This document shows positions 1 to 7,415 of a DNA stretch of 34,112 nt, in pieces; the first letter of the stretch is position 1; each line of letters starts with the position of its first letter. The notes beneath the pieces are model-generated. The model worked only from the letters and a program-made list of their open reading frames with translations. It had not been told where the DNA came from and made no database searches. The position numbers and the translations under genes are program-made. The DNA comes from Dehalococcoidia bacterium (GTDB lineage Bacteria > Chloroflexota > Dehalococcoidia > GIF9 > UBA5629), in assembly GCA_011170325.1 (NCBI GenBank), contig DUEX01000018.1, forward strand, positions 1 through 34,112. Direction: 5' to 3'.

Positions 1-61
1 TGTAGATAATCTCAGGCTAAACTCCGCCATTGCGGGTCAGCTCATAAATGGGAGACAGAAT

Positions 62-244
62 TTACCATTTACCAGTTTTATAGCGCACTATCCCAATAGC
101 GATGAAACCAACACCAAAGCCAATGATAAGTGCTGCCGGCATAAAATTGAACCCTATCCCAACGCCCAAGCCAATGATAAGACACCCCACAAATACAAAA
201 CTACCTAAGCCTGATTTCTTAGCTTCGTTATCATCACCTGCCAT
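62..244 (-). CDS. small two-span membrane protein, hypothetical
   Basis: Encodes 60 residues beginning MAGDDNEAKKSG, then two hydrophobic stretches (about residues 14-32 and 36-53) rich in Gly, Phe and Ile, ending RYKTGKW. The ATG at 244 is chosen because a strong AGGAGG lies 6 bases upstream; the frame is open further up but runs into the promoter. A minus-facing TACAAT -10 at 327-332, at the left end of repeat R0, would give a leader of about 75 nt. It resembles the many small integral membrane proteins of unknown role; no function is assigned. It is the leftmost cargo gene of the cassette-like region. Confidence 0.6.
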   Translation of the reverse strand: MAGDDNEAKKSGLGSFVFVGCLIIGLGVGIGFNFMPAALIIGFGVGFIAIGIVRYKTGKW

Positions 245-323
245 TGTTCCTCCTACACTAAGTTGTTTCCCTTTATTAAACGAAGTCTGGTTTACCCAAG
301 GGAAATAGGTTGACCTACCCCTC

Positions 324-542
324 ATTATTGTACCACCTTCATAATTAGAATTGCTTGCAATGATTACCTCGGGATTATACTTCAGAAATTACGAATTCCA
401 CAGACACGAAAACAAATAGCATCAACGCTATTTGTTCCAAAACTTCATAGAGGTATCGGCTAGCTATATTTGGGATATGGGATCGAACAGTCATTGGTCG
501 ATTTACCCGTGATTATACTTGGACTAGTTGTTGAGGGGTGGG
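324..542. repeat. Cassette repeat R0 (left half plus alternative right half)
   Basis: The left half matches repeat R2 closely: it starts ATTATTGTACCACCTT, contains CCACAGACACGAAAA, then AATAGC, a CTATTTGTTC segment and AAAACTTCATAG, ending GGTATCGG. After GGTATCGG it does not continue into the integrase tail but into a different segment (CTAGCTATATTTGGG...) that also follows the left half of the 11525 copy. The unit lies between the gene at 62-244 and the methyltransferase at 543-1151. Confidence 0.7.
327..332 (-). promoter_or_regulatory. Class-2 promoter -10 box for the 62-244 gene
   Basis: On the minus strand the repeat reads AAGGTGGTACAATAAT. The TACAAT box has the same GTGGTAnAAT context as the boxes at 1160, 3064 and 10417, and lies upstream of a well-placed ribosome binding site. 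No good -35 box is visible. Confidence 0.5.
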
Positions 543-1151
543 TCAAGGGTTGCTTACCTTTAATATCTGTAGGTTGCCGAACTTAAGAAGAGCTTCCTTT
601 TGTGGGGTAAGCTGTGTTTCCTTCAGTATCTTGGCTAATCCACCTTGAGCCAGGTAATCTGTGAAACATCTGTAATTGTCTCCGCCTGCAAGGAATTCTA
701 TAGCCATGATGAGATAAGAAATGCAGTTCTTAGGCAAGGGAGCTTGGAAGTCAATGAACATCAAAACGCCTTCCTTTTTTACCACCCTCCTCATCTCGGA
801 AACCGCTTTATATCGCTCAGCTCTTTGTACCTCGTGCAACCCAAGTGATATGGAAGCGCAGTCGAAGTAACTGTCTGGGAACGGCAGCTGGGTAGCACTA
901 GCTAGATGGAAGGTGCCATCATTGAATCCCTGCCTCTGCCTGTTCTTTTCGGCTACTTCGATCATGCCCGGGTCACGGTCTACACCAGTAGCGCTGGCCC
1001 CTTTTTCCGTATAGCGAAACACCTGTTCGCCTGTCCCACAGCACACATCCAGCACCCTGTCGCCAGCTTTCATGCCACAAAGCCCAGTGACACAAGTCCT
1101 GATGTCTTTCAACATGGGATCGACCAAGTTCGAATAATTGAATAGAAGCAC
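543..1151 (-). CDS. class I SAM-dependent methyltransferase (UbiE-like)
   Basis: A Rossmann-fold methyltransferase of 202 residues. The SAM-binding motif I is VLDVCCGTGEQVF (about residues 33-45), an acidic residue ending beta-2 follows (GVDRDPGM), then the post-motif ASATQLPFPDSYFDCASISLGLHEV typical of the Methyltransf_11/25 families, and EMRRVVKKEGVLMFIDF. The C-terminal third contains a hydrophobic patch. The substrate cannot be read from sequence; small-molecule or quinone/lipid targets are usual in this family. The GTG start at 1151 lies 8 bases below a TATAAT box, so the message may be leaderless; a downstream ATG (DPMLKD) is the alternative. It is a single-gene unit flanked by repeats R0 and R1. 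Confidence 0.8.
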   Translation of the reverse strand: MLLFNYSNLVDPMLKDIRTCVTGLCGMKAGDRVLDVCCGTGEQVFRYTEKGASATGVDRDPGMIEVAEKNRQRQGFNDGTFHLASATQLPFPDSYFDCASISLGLHEVQRAERYKAVSEMRRVVKKEGVLMFIDFQAPLPKNCISYLIMAIEFLAGGDNYRCFTDYLAQGGLAKILKETQLTPQKEALLKFGNLQILKVSNP

Positions 1152-1159
1152 GATTGTGA

Positions 1160-1165
1160 ATTATA
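1160..1165 (-). promoter_or_regulatory. TATAAT -10 box for methyltransferase
   Basis: Minus strand AAAGTGGTATAATTC; the box ends 8 bases before the GTG start at 1151, so transcription would begin at or next to the start codon. Confidence 0.55.
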
Positions 1166-1296
1166 CCACTTTCAGGTCGGGCCTAAGGTTCCACCCCTGC
1201 ATTCCATTCCAGCTGCGACAAGAGGAAATTATGGCACAGTGTTTCAGCAATAGCGTCCACGCGATTTATTCTAAATTTTGATGGGGTATCGGTGGT

Positions 1297-1353
1297 CATG
1301 ATGCGGTGGAGGCACATAAGAGGTATTCGCCGGTGGATAATATTGAAATGTAG
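1297..1353 (+). pseudogene. Tyrosine recombinase C-terminal tail in R1
   Basis: Nineteen codons, open to a TAG stop, encode HDAVEAHKRYSPVDNIEM, the extreme C-terminus of the same recombinase family as the 4261 remnant. Nothing upstream encodes the rest of the protein. Compared with the R2, R4 and R5 tails most differences are at third codon positions. Confidence 0.7.
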
Positions 1354-1422
1354 TTTCTTTGTATCTGGACTGGTTTTTGGGGGCAGGTCATTGCAAGTCT
1401 GGCATTACTTCATTCTATGCAT

Positions 1423-2688
1423 CTATAATTCATAACGCAGAGCATCAATAGGATTTAGCTTAGACGCCCTCACTGCTGGATACATACCAGATGCTAGACC
1501 AACGAAAACTGATACCGAGACAGTTAGAATAACAATATCTGGTGAAACTACAGATTGGATAGTCATCCCACCAATATCCACGAGAGAAATTGCTTTAGAT
1601 ATTATGCAGCCACCAGCTATTCCTATACTTCCACCAACTAGGCTGAGCATGGCTGCCTCTAGCAGGAATTGAAGTAAAATATCCCTTCGTTTAGCTCCTA
1701 CAGCCATACGAATACCTATCTCCCTAGTTCGTTCAGTTACTGAAACTAACATAATATTCATAATACCAATACTACCGACTAGTAAGGAAACGCTGGCAAT
1801 AGCTCCCAGGAATAAGGTAAGTATTCCAACTACCAATCCTAATGAGCCAATCATCTCCTCCATACTAATGATTGTAAAATCATTCTCTTCACCTGCTGAT
1901 AGCCGATGGCGTTCTCTCAAGATAGTTTCTATCTCATACGTCACCTCATCTACCACTTCGGCGCTAGCTACCTTAACACCAATTGACTGAACGGCATCTT
2001 CTCCACGAGTAGTATACTGGGTAAATAGCCTAGTCTGAAAGGTAGTTATTGGTACCACCACAACGTCATCTAGGCTAACTCCCATAATTGCTCCACCTTT
2101 AGGTTCTAAAACCCCGATAACAGTAAACCTTTTTTCCTTGATGCTAACCCTTTCATTTAAAGGGTCAAGTGAACCGAATAGGTCTTCAGCCACATTACTC
2201 CCCAATACTGCTACTCTAGCACTTGAGGTCACATTCCTATCAGAAATAAACTCACCTGAGGCTAGGGCGTAATTATATACTACCTGATAATTTGGGCTAG
2301 CTCCGTGAATTATAGCTACTTTTCTTTCTCTACCAGCGATTACTTCAACATAGTTTTCATTCACTGGGTCTACTGCTTCCACTGAGCGTAAACGTTCCAA
2401 AGCTCTAGCATCACTTAAGGTAAGAGTTGGATATGCAATACTTGCTGACATACTAGCCATGCCTCCTACCATTTCTTCCATTTCAGGCGAACTAGCCATT
2501 ATATAGAGTACATTGGTGCCCAGTTGCTCAAAGGTAGAAGTAATCATAGTCTGAACTCCTCTGCCTATTGATACCAGTGTTATTACGGTTCCAATCCCGA
2601 TTATAATTCCCAACATAGTTAGGGAGGAGCGTAGCCTATGAGCAGACAGTGATTTCAGGCCAGTTGTTAAGGAATCAATAAAATTCAT
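1423..2688 (-). CDS. ABC transporter permease, MacB/FtsX type
   Basis: A 421-residue permease with the usual layout: an N-terminal span (about 22-43, LTMLGIIIGIGTVITLVSIG), a large extracytoplasmic MacB core domain (about 50-265), then three C-terminal spans from about 285. The family signature NIMLVSVTERTREIGIRMAV sits between spans 2 and 3. Members work with a LolD/MacB-type ATPase to move lipoproteins, peptides or drugs, or to transmit mechanical signals; they are not pores. No ATPase gene is adjacent here, so it must use one encoded elsewhere or be an orphan. The start ATG overlaps the last codons of the 2675-3061 frame by 14 bases, so the two are probably cotranscribed. Confidence 0.9.
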   Translation of the reverse strand: MNFIDSLTTGLKSLSAHRLRSSLTMLGIIIGIGTVITLVSIGRGVQTMITSTFEQLGTNVLYIMASSPEMEEMVGGMASMSASIAYPTLTLSDARALERLRSVEAVDPVNENYVEVIAGRERKVAIIHGASPNYQVVYNYALASGEFISDRNVTSSARVAVLGSNVAEDLFGSLDPLNERVSIKEKRFTVIGVLEPKGGAIMGVSLDDVVVVPITTFQTRLFTQYTTRGEDAVQSIGVKVASAEVVDEVTYEIETILRERHRLSAGEENDFTIISMEEMIGSLGLVVGILTLFLGAIASVSLLVGSIGIMNIMLVSVTERTREIGIRMAVGAKRRDILLQFLLEAAMLSLVGGSIGIAGGCIISKAISLVDIGGMTIQSVVSPDIVILTVSVSVFVGLASGMYPAVRASKLNPIDALRYEL

Positions 2689-3061
2689 CTCGTAAACCTA
2701 GAACTTTCTTCCTTTCCCAATCTAATTTCATTACTGCCTCAGCTCCTCTTCTTTGTTTCTCTAGAGCCGCTCTACTGAATGAACCTTTGTTGAACATTAT
2801 CAGAATTGGTTGTATATCTATATACAGGTGTTCAGCAAATAAATTCTTTGCATTTACTTTTATATCTATCTTTCTCCAACGACAGATTAGGCTAGTAAAA
2901 TCAAAGCTTAGATTGCATCCAATTGGTATGAATTTCCATTTTTCGTCAGGATTGAATATAGCACAAAATTCTTGCAGAATCTCTATTTCCGAAGATTCCC
3001 AAGATTCAAGTATGTTTAACTTGTCTTTTGCTTCTCCTGTTCTGCTGTTGACCCGCCCCAA
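2675..3061 (-). CDS. hypothetical protein upstream of ABC permease
   Basis: A 128-residue frame with no motif I recognise: mixed charge, no signal peptide, a C-terminal basic helix (EKQRRGAEAVMKLDWERKKVLGL). It overlaps the permease start by 14 bases, which favours coupling. The start is doubtful: the only available initiation codon is TTG at 3061, two bases from the -10 box at 3064-3069, so a transcript from that promoter would not contain it. The frame may be a trimmed remnant of a longer gene whose 5' end was replaced by repeat R2. It could also be a noncoding leader with a fortuitous frame. Confidence 0.4.
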   Translation of the reverse strand: MGRVNSRTGEAKDKLNILESWESSEIEILQEFCAIFNPDEKWKFIPIGCNLSFDFTSLICRWRKIDIKVNAKNLFAEHLYIDIQPILIMFNKGSFSRAALEKQRRGAEAVMKLDWERKKVLGLRDEFY

Positions 3062-3063
3062 TT

Positions 3064-3069
3064 ATTGTA
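3064..3069 (-). promoter_or_regulatory. Class-2 promoter -10 box for the ABC permease unit
   Basis: Minus strand AAAAGGTGGTACAATAAT, the same 16-base block as at 327. It faces the 2675-3061/1423-2688 unit. Confidence 0.45.
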
Positions 3070-3209
3070 CCACCTTTTAAGTTAGTATGGCTTATGGTGA
3101 TTGCCCATTGCCCTTAGATTACAGCTAAGAAACTCAGGAATACCACAGACACGAAAAACTAATAGCGTCCACGCCATTTGTTCTAAAACTTCGTAGGGGT
3201 ATCGGTGGT

Positions 3210-3266
3210 TATGATGAGGTGGAAGCGCATAAGAGGTATTCGCCGGTGGATAACATTAGAACATAG
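3210..3266 (+). pseudogene. Tyrosine recombinase C-terminal tail in R2
   Basis: Nineteen codons reading YDEVEAHKRYSPVDNIRT then TAG. Same family and same length to the stop as the tails in R1, R4 and R5; the A to E change at codon 3 is the main non-synonymous difference. Confidence 0.7.
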
Positions 3267-3300
3267 ATTCTTTATGACTGGACTGGTTTGGGAGGGTAGC

Positions 3301-3651
3301 AGGGCACGGCTTGTATGTTAAGGGGCTACTGCAGGGCTCAGAGAGGGAAATTGACAACCAGATACCATGGATATATTATTGGTGACAAGAGCGACGAGGG
3401 ATCAAGATACCTCATCGCGAGTTGAAATGGGAAATCCCAATTAACATCCTATGCTGCAAAGGAGTATGATAGGGGGAGTTTTCTTGCTGGCAACCGAGAT
3501 ACTTGTCGGAATGTCATACATTGCTAGAGGGGTGATAGCCCTCTCACAAGGAGTGCCGGCAGGGGCTGAGTTATGTAGGTTCATAACCTAGAATTAGAGT
3601 GACTGAAACTTGGCTTCATATCGGAACAATAATCTGTTCATGGAGGGTGAG
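3301..3651. other. Intergenic region before the C_GCAxxG_C_C gene
   Basis: No credible gene. It contains TGGGAAATCCC followed by ATTAACAT (around 3428-3448), and a matching TGGGAAATCCC/ATTAACAT occurs at about 19755-19776; nothing else clearly aligns between the two places. A CTCTCACAAGGAG segment and a run of GA-rich sequence precede the gene. No clear promoter was found. Confidence 0.4.
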
Positions 3652-4260
3652 ATGGTGTCTGATACACATCAGTACGATTTAGAGTCACACAAGAGAGCTG
3701 TAAGAATTGCGATGAGGTATGAGAGGGATGACGGCGACATTGCTTACAGAGGTGCCAGATTTGCTGGTGCCACTTGCAGCGAGGTAACCTTGATTGGTTT
3801 CCAATCGCTTATTCCGTTAAGAATAGAGATGCTTCCAATAGTGACCTGTGGGCTCGGTGGTGGGTTTGCTTTTCAAGGCGAAATATGTGGAGTAGTTACC
3901 GGAACCATAATGGCCTTAGGTCTCGATATTGTAAACCAAGCGCAAGAAACAGGCTTCAACACTGTCGTAGTTAGATACAAGATCCAAAAGGCTACTAGGG
4001 AGTTTTGCAATGAATTCAAAAAGGAGTTTGGAAGCATTTATTGTCGTGACCTAACTGGTATGAAACCCAATTTCCTGCGGCCTGGCGCGCTAGAAGAGTG
4101 TATCGAGAAAGGTTGTATGGACAAATTCTACGACTATTATAAGTTTGCTCTAATGCGTGAGCTTCCTTCGGAGAAAGAATGGGAGGTTATTCCCTTCCAA
4201 GAAGGTCCTATTATTTGGTCAGGCAAGCGATTCGGCTTGTATAAAGAAAGGCTAGATTAG
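3652..4260 (+). CDS. C_GCAxxG_C_C family (redox-type) protein
   Basis: About 202 residues. The pattern of conserved cysteines and glycines fits the C_GCAxxG_C_C family: an N-terminal GATCSEVTL cysteine, VTCGLGGGFAFQGEICGVVTGTIMALGL in the centre, FCNEFKKEFGSIYCRDLTG, and two late cysteines (LEECIEKGC). Family members are short proteins thought to bind metal or heme or to act in redox reactions; the substrate is unknown. The first Cys-rich motif is altered (GATC rather than NCAQ-type). The ATG at 3652 follows GGAGGG by 5 bases, better than the upstream TTG at 3610 or ATG at 3640. Its stop codon directly abuts the integrase remnant, which continues in the same frame. Confidence 0.75.
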   Translation: MVSDTHQYDLESHKRAVRIAMRYERDDGDIAYRGARFAGATCSEVTLIGFQSLIPLRIEMLPIVTCGLGGGFAFQGEICGVVTGTIMALGLDIVNQAQETGFNTVVVRYKIQKATREFCNEFKKEFGSIYCRDLTGMKPNFLRPGALEECIEKGCMDKFYDYYKFALMRELPSEKEWEVIPFQEGPIIWSGKRFGLYKERLD

Positions 4261-4500
4261 GCTGACATTAGAGGGTGTACTGGCAAAGCTCAAGTACTCA
4301 GGCATACCTTTGCTATATTGTGGCTCAAGAATGGTGGAGATAGCTTGATGTTGCAGAGATTGCTTGGGCATACTACGCTGATGATGACAAATAGGTATTG
4401 TCAGGCGGTAGGATGTGAGGATGCGGTGGAGAGTCATAAGAATATGGGCCGGTGGATAACATTAGAATATAGATTCTTTATGAATGGACTGTTTTATTAG
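4261..4500 (+). pseudogene. Truncated tyrosine recombinase (phage integrase) C-terminal domain, R3
   Basis: The sequence directly after the stop codon of the preceding gene reads, in the same frame, ADIRGCTGKAQVLRHTFA, then ILWLKNGGDSLMLQRLLGH and TTLMMTNRYCQAVGCEDAV. This is the C-terminal catalytic half of a tyrosine recombinase: box II R-H-T, LLGH and the nucleophile Tyr (NRYC) are visible, but the box II His is Gln (AQVLR), and the N-terminal and core domains are missing. A single-base deletion after SHK shifts the last residues out of the tail frame seen in R1, R2, R4 and R5. It cannot be active as it stands. The 3' flank ends GGGGGCAGGTCA at 4510. Confidence 0.85.
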
Positions 4501-4526
4501 GGGGCAGGTCACTACTGCATTCTCAG

Positions 4527-4736
4527 TCAGGGATTATTAGTCGGATGTAACCATTTCTTGACCGAGGGCAGAAGAATGTGCAGGACTAATAAGACTACAA
4601 GAGGAATCCACAGATACTCGTGTATCTGAAAAGCCAATCTCTTAGTGAATAATCCGAAAGTCAGAGACTCAACAACTCTGAACTCGGTGATGCCAAAGCC
4701 AGAGATCATATAGAGTACCGCTACTACCAGTAACAA
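4527..4736 (-). CDS. small two-helix membrane protein, probable heme-b subunit partner
   Basis: About 69 residues with two strong membrane spans (about 1-12 preceded by RIIRW, and 42-61). A His in HEYLW and another in LVLHILLPSVKKWLH fit cytochrome b561/DUF4405-type anchors that hold heme between helices, though the protein is only half the usual size. It follows the sulfite-oxidase-fold gene by 36 bases in the same frame, so the pair resembles a reduced MsrP-MsrQ or SorA-type oxidoreductase plus electron donor. The only start is TTG at 4736 (no ATG or GTG after the upstream stop), with a weak ribosome site; a read-through product is possible. Role inferred from context. Confidence 0.6.
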   Translation of the reverse strand: MLLVVAVLYMISGFGITEFRVVESLTFGLFTKRLAFQIHEYLWIPLVVLLVLHILLPSVKKWLHPTNNP

Positions 4737-4772
4737 CCACCGTATTATTCTGTTCGTTAGTCTCGTCTTATT

Positions 4773-5453
4773 CTACCTTTCAAAGAAGCCTTTATCTAAA
4801 TCCGCGTCGTTTGAGTAGCCTCTGTTTTCCCAATAACCCCGGTAATCGACATCGTCAGATAATTCTATCTCAGTTACCCACTTTATCCATTTATAGCCCC
4901 ATTTACTCTCGGCTACCAGCTGGAAGGGAAAGCCTCTTTCTGGAGGAAGGTTAATCTCGTTCATCTTATGTGCCATTATTATGTTGTTGTCCATTAGGTA
5001 CTCAAGCGGCAAAGAAGTTGTATACCCATCGTGGGCATGAAATATAACCACTTTGGCATCGGCCAATGGACCGGATTTTGCTATCAGATCTTTGACCAGC
5101 ACCCCTTCCCAGAGTATAGTCGCACTCCATCCTTCTACGCAATCCAGAGTTACGACTTTTTTGTAGTGTTGATTTTCGCTCGTAACTTCATCATAAGAGT
5201 AGCTTTTCGGGTTCTCAACTAGACCACTGACTTCAAGCTGATAACTACTGATATCTACGTACTGCGGACCTTTTATGGAGTTCTCTCTAAAATCATCTGC
5301 TGACGAGAGCTTTTGGCCTTCATATTCGGTAATCTCTACAGGTTCCAGTTCGCTCGGTGTCTTCGCATTTCTTCCTGTACATCCCGTTAAGGCTGTGGCA
5401 CTTATGAAAAGAGTAACTAAAACCACCGCGACAACAACAATTACTTTTCTCAT
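4773..5453 (-). CDS. molybdopterin-dependent oxidoreductase, sulfite oxidase fold, lipoprotein
   Basis: 226 residues. The N-terminus is a lipoprotein signal: MRKVIVVV..., hydrophobic to about 22, lipobox LTGC. The mature part has the Oxidored_molyb domain: SYQLEVSGLVENPKSYSYDEV, the TLDCVEGW motif whose Cys ligates molybdenum, ILWEGVLVKDLI, and the FPFQLVAESKWGYKWIKWVTEIE C-terminal block. It lacks the dimerisation domain of eukaryotic sulfite oxidase and is close to the MsrP/YedY-type size. It probably acts outside the membrane, reducing or oxidising a small oxo-compound such as a sulfoxide. The next gene is a likely heme-type membrane partner. Confidence 0.88.
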   Translation of the reverse strand: MRKVIVVVAVVLVTLFISATALTGCTGRNAKTPSELEPVEITEYEGQKLSSADDFRENSIKGPQYVDISSYQLEVSGLVENPKSYSYDEVTSENQHYKKVVTLDCVEGWSATILWEGVLVKDLIAKSGPLADAKVVIFHAHDGYTTSLPLEYLMDNNIIMAHKMNEINLPPERGFPFQLVAESKWGYKWIKWVTEIELSDDVDYRGYWENRGYSNDADLDKGFFER

Positions 5454-5548
5454 TCACCCCCCATTAACAAACTTTGGCTGTATTATATGTTGAAAAGCGA
5501 CCACTTGTATGTGACTATTATCTCATTCCGTGCAAGTGACCTGTCCCG

Positions 5549-5700
5549 TTGATTAGTCTACCTTTTAAGTTAGTGTCACCGGTATGATTGCCTCAGGATT
5601 ACACTTCGGAAATTACAAAATTGCCACAGACACGAAAACCAGTGGCGTATACGTGAATTCTTTCTAAAATTTCATACTCTATCGGCACATTGGCTTCCTA
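5549..5700. repeat. Cassette repeat, left half only
   Basis: ATTAGTCTACCTTTTAAGTT, then GGTATGATTGCCTCAGGATT, CCACAGACACGAAAACCAG, TTTCTAAAATTTCATA and CTATCGG align to R0 and R2. No integrase tail follows. It lies about 95 bases upstream of the molybdoprotein start and immediately beside the end of the 5737-6309 gene. Confidence 0.65.
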
Positions 5701-5736
5701 CAATAGTCCTTCTAGGAACCCATTAGTGTATTCCTT

Positions 5737-6309
5737 CTACGTGGCTCCGCCTGATTTCGGTATTCCCATCCATCTTGGCGTTCTTTTCGTGTATTCACGA
5801 TAGGCATCCCCGTACTTCTCAAGGCAGAAGCGTTCTTCGGAACCTGCCATGATGAAGTGAAGATAAGAATAGACAATTGCAAATAGCAGCAATAGCCACG
5901 AAGCAGAAGCCACACCAATACCTATAAACATAACTAGTTGAGTTACATAATAGGGGTGCCTTGAAAAACGGTAGATTCCGCCGGTAAGAGGCTTCTCACC
6001 GACCTGGGTAACACAAATGCTTGCACAGACTGCGGATTGACCAATCAGTCCCAGAATAAAAACGGGCAAACCAACATAGAACCATACTGTTCCCAGGCGC
6101 AGCGGAACGAAAATAGAATATATAATAGCGACAACCCAGAGTGTCATGATAACAGGATATAGCCGTCTTTCAGTGCCGCCGTGTGGCGACTCCATGTCCC
6201 TGGTCTGTTCTCTGGCAAAAAGCATCAGCGGTATATAAAGGAGTAACTGACAGAGCATGAGAATCCAGGCATTCCACACGCCTATTTCGAAAGCTGGTAT
6301 CAGCGACAT
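5737..6309 (-). CDS. isoprenylcysteine carboxyl methyltransferase-like membrane protein, paralogue 1
   Basis: 190 residues, about five membrane spans. The C-terminal part carries the SAM-binding core of the ICMT/PEMT superfamily: GGIYRFSRHPYYVTQ (Arg-His-Pro), then SEERFCLEKYGDAYREYTKRTPRW with the conserved Glu-Glu and Tyr. These enzymes methylate lipids, thiols or small hydrophobic molecules at the membrane; the substrate here is unknown. The first 14 residues (MSLIPAFEIGVWNAWI) are identical to paralogue 2 at 7416-8000 and nearly so to paralogue 3 at 16177-16749. GGAGAG lies just upstream of the ATG. A promoter TTGACA-N18-TAGCAT (6329-6364 region) precedes it. Confidence 0.85.
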   Translation of the reverse strand: MSLIPAFEIGVWNAWILMLCQLLLYIPLMLFAREQTRDMESPHGGTERRLYPVIMTLWVVAIIYSIFVPLRLGTVWFYVGLPVFILGLIGQSAVCASICVTQVGEKPLTGGIYRFSRHPYYVTQLVMFIGIGVASASWLLLLFAIVYSYLHFIMAGSEERFCLEKYGDAYREYTKRTPRWMGIPKSGGAT

Positions 6310-6350
6310 GTTTCTCTCCTTCTCTTAGTTTCTTGCAATGCTACCGTTCA
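6262..6350. repeat. 89-bp exact duplication, copy 1
   Basis: The start region and upstream untranslated sequence of paralogue 1 (AATCCAGGCATTCC to ACCGTTCA) are identical over 89 bases to 7953-8041, although the rest of the two genes differs strongly. Sequence similarity fades on both sides. Confidence 0.85.
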
Positions 6351-6682
6351 CCGAGACTGGTTGTCAATACTCTGTGATAGCGGCCTAAACCTCCGATGCT
6401 CAGCCCTAATCTTAATCCTGCTTAACCGTAGGATAATCGACTTCGACGTAATCAACGTGACAGCGTCTTGACCTTCCGTATATTAGCATGTAGATTACGG
6501 GCATCGGCCTCAGTTAGGTCTTTTCACAAAGCTGTTGTTACCAACCTTTTCTTTGTTCCAAGGGTTCTTACCACCTTATCGTTCTCTCCATAAAAATCAT
6601 AATAGAGCTTACGATAGGGCTTGACACAGGCTTGCCACAAAGTTATATTTGAATCAGTGGCGGTATAAGATGGGGGTATAAG
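6310..6682. other. Intergenic region upstream of paralogue 1
   Basis: Holds the minus-strand promoter (TTGACA on the minus strand near 6362-6367, then TAGCAT nearer the gene) and a copy of the GCTGAGCATCGGAGG repeat at 6383-6406. A GTAATCAACG...TCTTGACCTT segment near 6448-6475 recurs near 7231-7258. No coding frame stands out. Confidence 0.5.
6383..6406 (-). repeat. GCTGAGCATCGGAGG dispersed repeat, copy 1
   Basis: Minus strand GGGCTGAGCATCGGAGG then TTTAGGC. Other copies are at 8076-8099 (minus), 15200-15223 and 15972-15995 (plus); each lies upstream of a methyltransferase gene and points toward it. Confidence 0.7.
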
Positions 6683-6956
6683 ATGAAGACCAAACCAATG
6701 ACGAGATTGCTTATCGCTATTCTACTAGTCATAGCAATAGTCAGTCCTAATGATAAGTGTCGGCTGTGGCAATCCATACGAAACGGTATTTTTCTTGATG
6801 CTGGTAGACTATAAAAAGAACTATGCCAACTGGACTTGGGATAAGCGTTACGAGAAGGCAGCGCGCATTGAGGCTGTTGCCATAATGGCTAACATTGAAT
6901 TCCACTGGCTCGATTTGCCAGTCGACAAAATTGAAGTGACAGGTGGAAAGCATTGA
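6683..6956 (+). pseudogene. small lipoprotein-like gene broken by a +1 frameshift
   Basis: Starting at 6683 (ATG, AGATG context) one frame gives MKTKPMTRLLIAILLVIAIV, a good signal peptide, and terminates at about 6814. A second frame, offset by one base and open from 6750, continues MISVGCGNPYETVFFLML (lipobox-like VGC) then VDYKKNYANWTWDKRYEKAARI to a TGA at 6956. The simplest reading is one short lipoprotein with one base lost or gained near 6740-6750. The alternative is that only the second frame is translated from the ATG at 6750, but no ribosome site precedes it. The family is not recognised. Confidence 0.45.
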
Positions 6957-7415
6957 CAGCTGGAGCTGGGGGCACTAACCAGGTCTCAGGTAATTAAAGC
7001 TAATAGCCTGACAGGACTAGGATTCAGCTACCAGTACCTTCTTTAGAGCCTGGCTGTGGCTACCTCTAGATACTATTTCTCCTATGTCGTCTTTTGCCTG
7101 CAAGGGGGGGCAGATACTGCTCGTTGCTTCCTCTTTTGAATCCAACGCCCTAAAGTGGTTGTTCTTTTATAGACATTTCTCCACACTACCTTCCACCATA
7201 ATAGGCGAATTCTACTCTTGCCTATCTGAGTAATCAACGCAATGGCATCTTGACCTTAATCTCATGCTACTTGGCCGTACGATAGCGCCTGGCGGGTCTT
7301 CAGCACGTAGCAGGCAGAAAATTAAATACCATTATAGGGATTGAGGCCGCTTCTCAGGCGTTAAGGGGAGAAATGGGGAAGCCTTAGTGCTGTGGTCCAA
7401 AGCTTCTCTGTTGGG
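6957..7415. other. Intergenic region between paralogues 1 and 2
   Basis: No gene supported. It contains GATTCAGCTACCAGTACC (about 7022-7040, like part of the repeat at 16861), and GTAATCAACGCAATGGCATC near 7231, a partial copy of sequence upstream of paralogue 1. This suggests the interval is made of decayed duplicates. Confidence 0.4.

Larger units (their letters stand above)
1155..1390. repeat. Cassette repeat R1
   Basis: Begins with ATTATACCACTTTC (the promoter block of the gene to its left). It shares AATAGCGTCCACGC, TTCTAAA and GGGGTATCGGTGG with R2, then carries an integrase tail at 1297-1353 and a 3' flank ending GGGGGCAGGTCA. The middle part (1180-1240) is unlike the other copies. 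It separates the methyltransferase from the ABC permease unit. Confidence 0.75.
3062..3300. repeat. Cassette repeat R2 (most complete copy)
   Basis: This is the reference copy, with both halves present. The left half starts ATTATTGTACCACCTTTTAA and includes CCACAGACACGAAAAA, AATAGCGTCCACGCC, TTCTAAAACTTCGTAG and GGGGTATCGGTGG. The right half encodes the integrase tail (3210-3266) followed by a GATTCTTTATGACTGGACTGG flank and GGGAGGGTAGCA. The left half is shared with R0, 5549 and 11525; the right half with R1, R3, R4 and R5. Confidence 0.8.
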
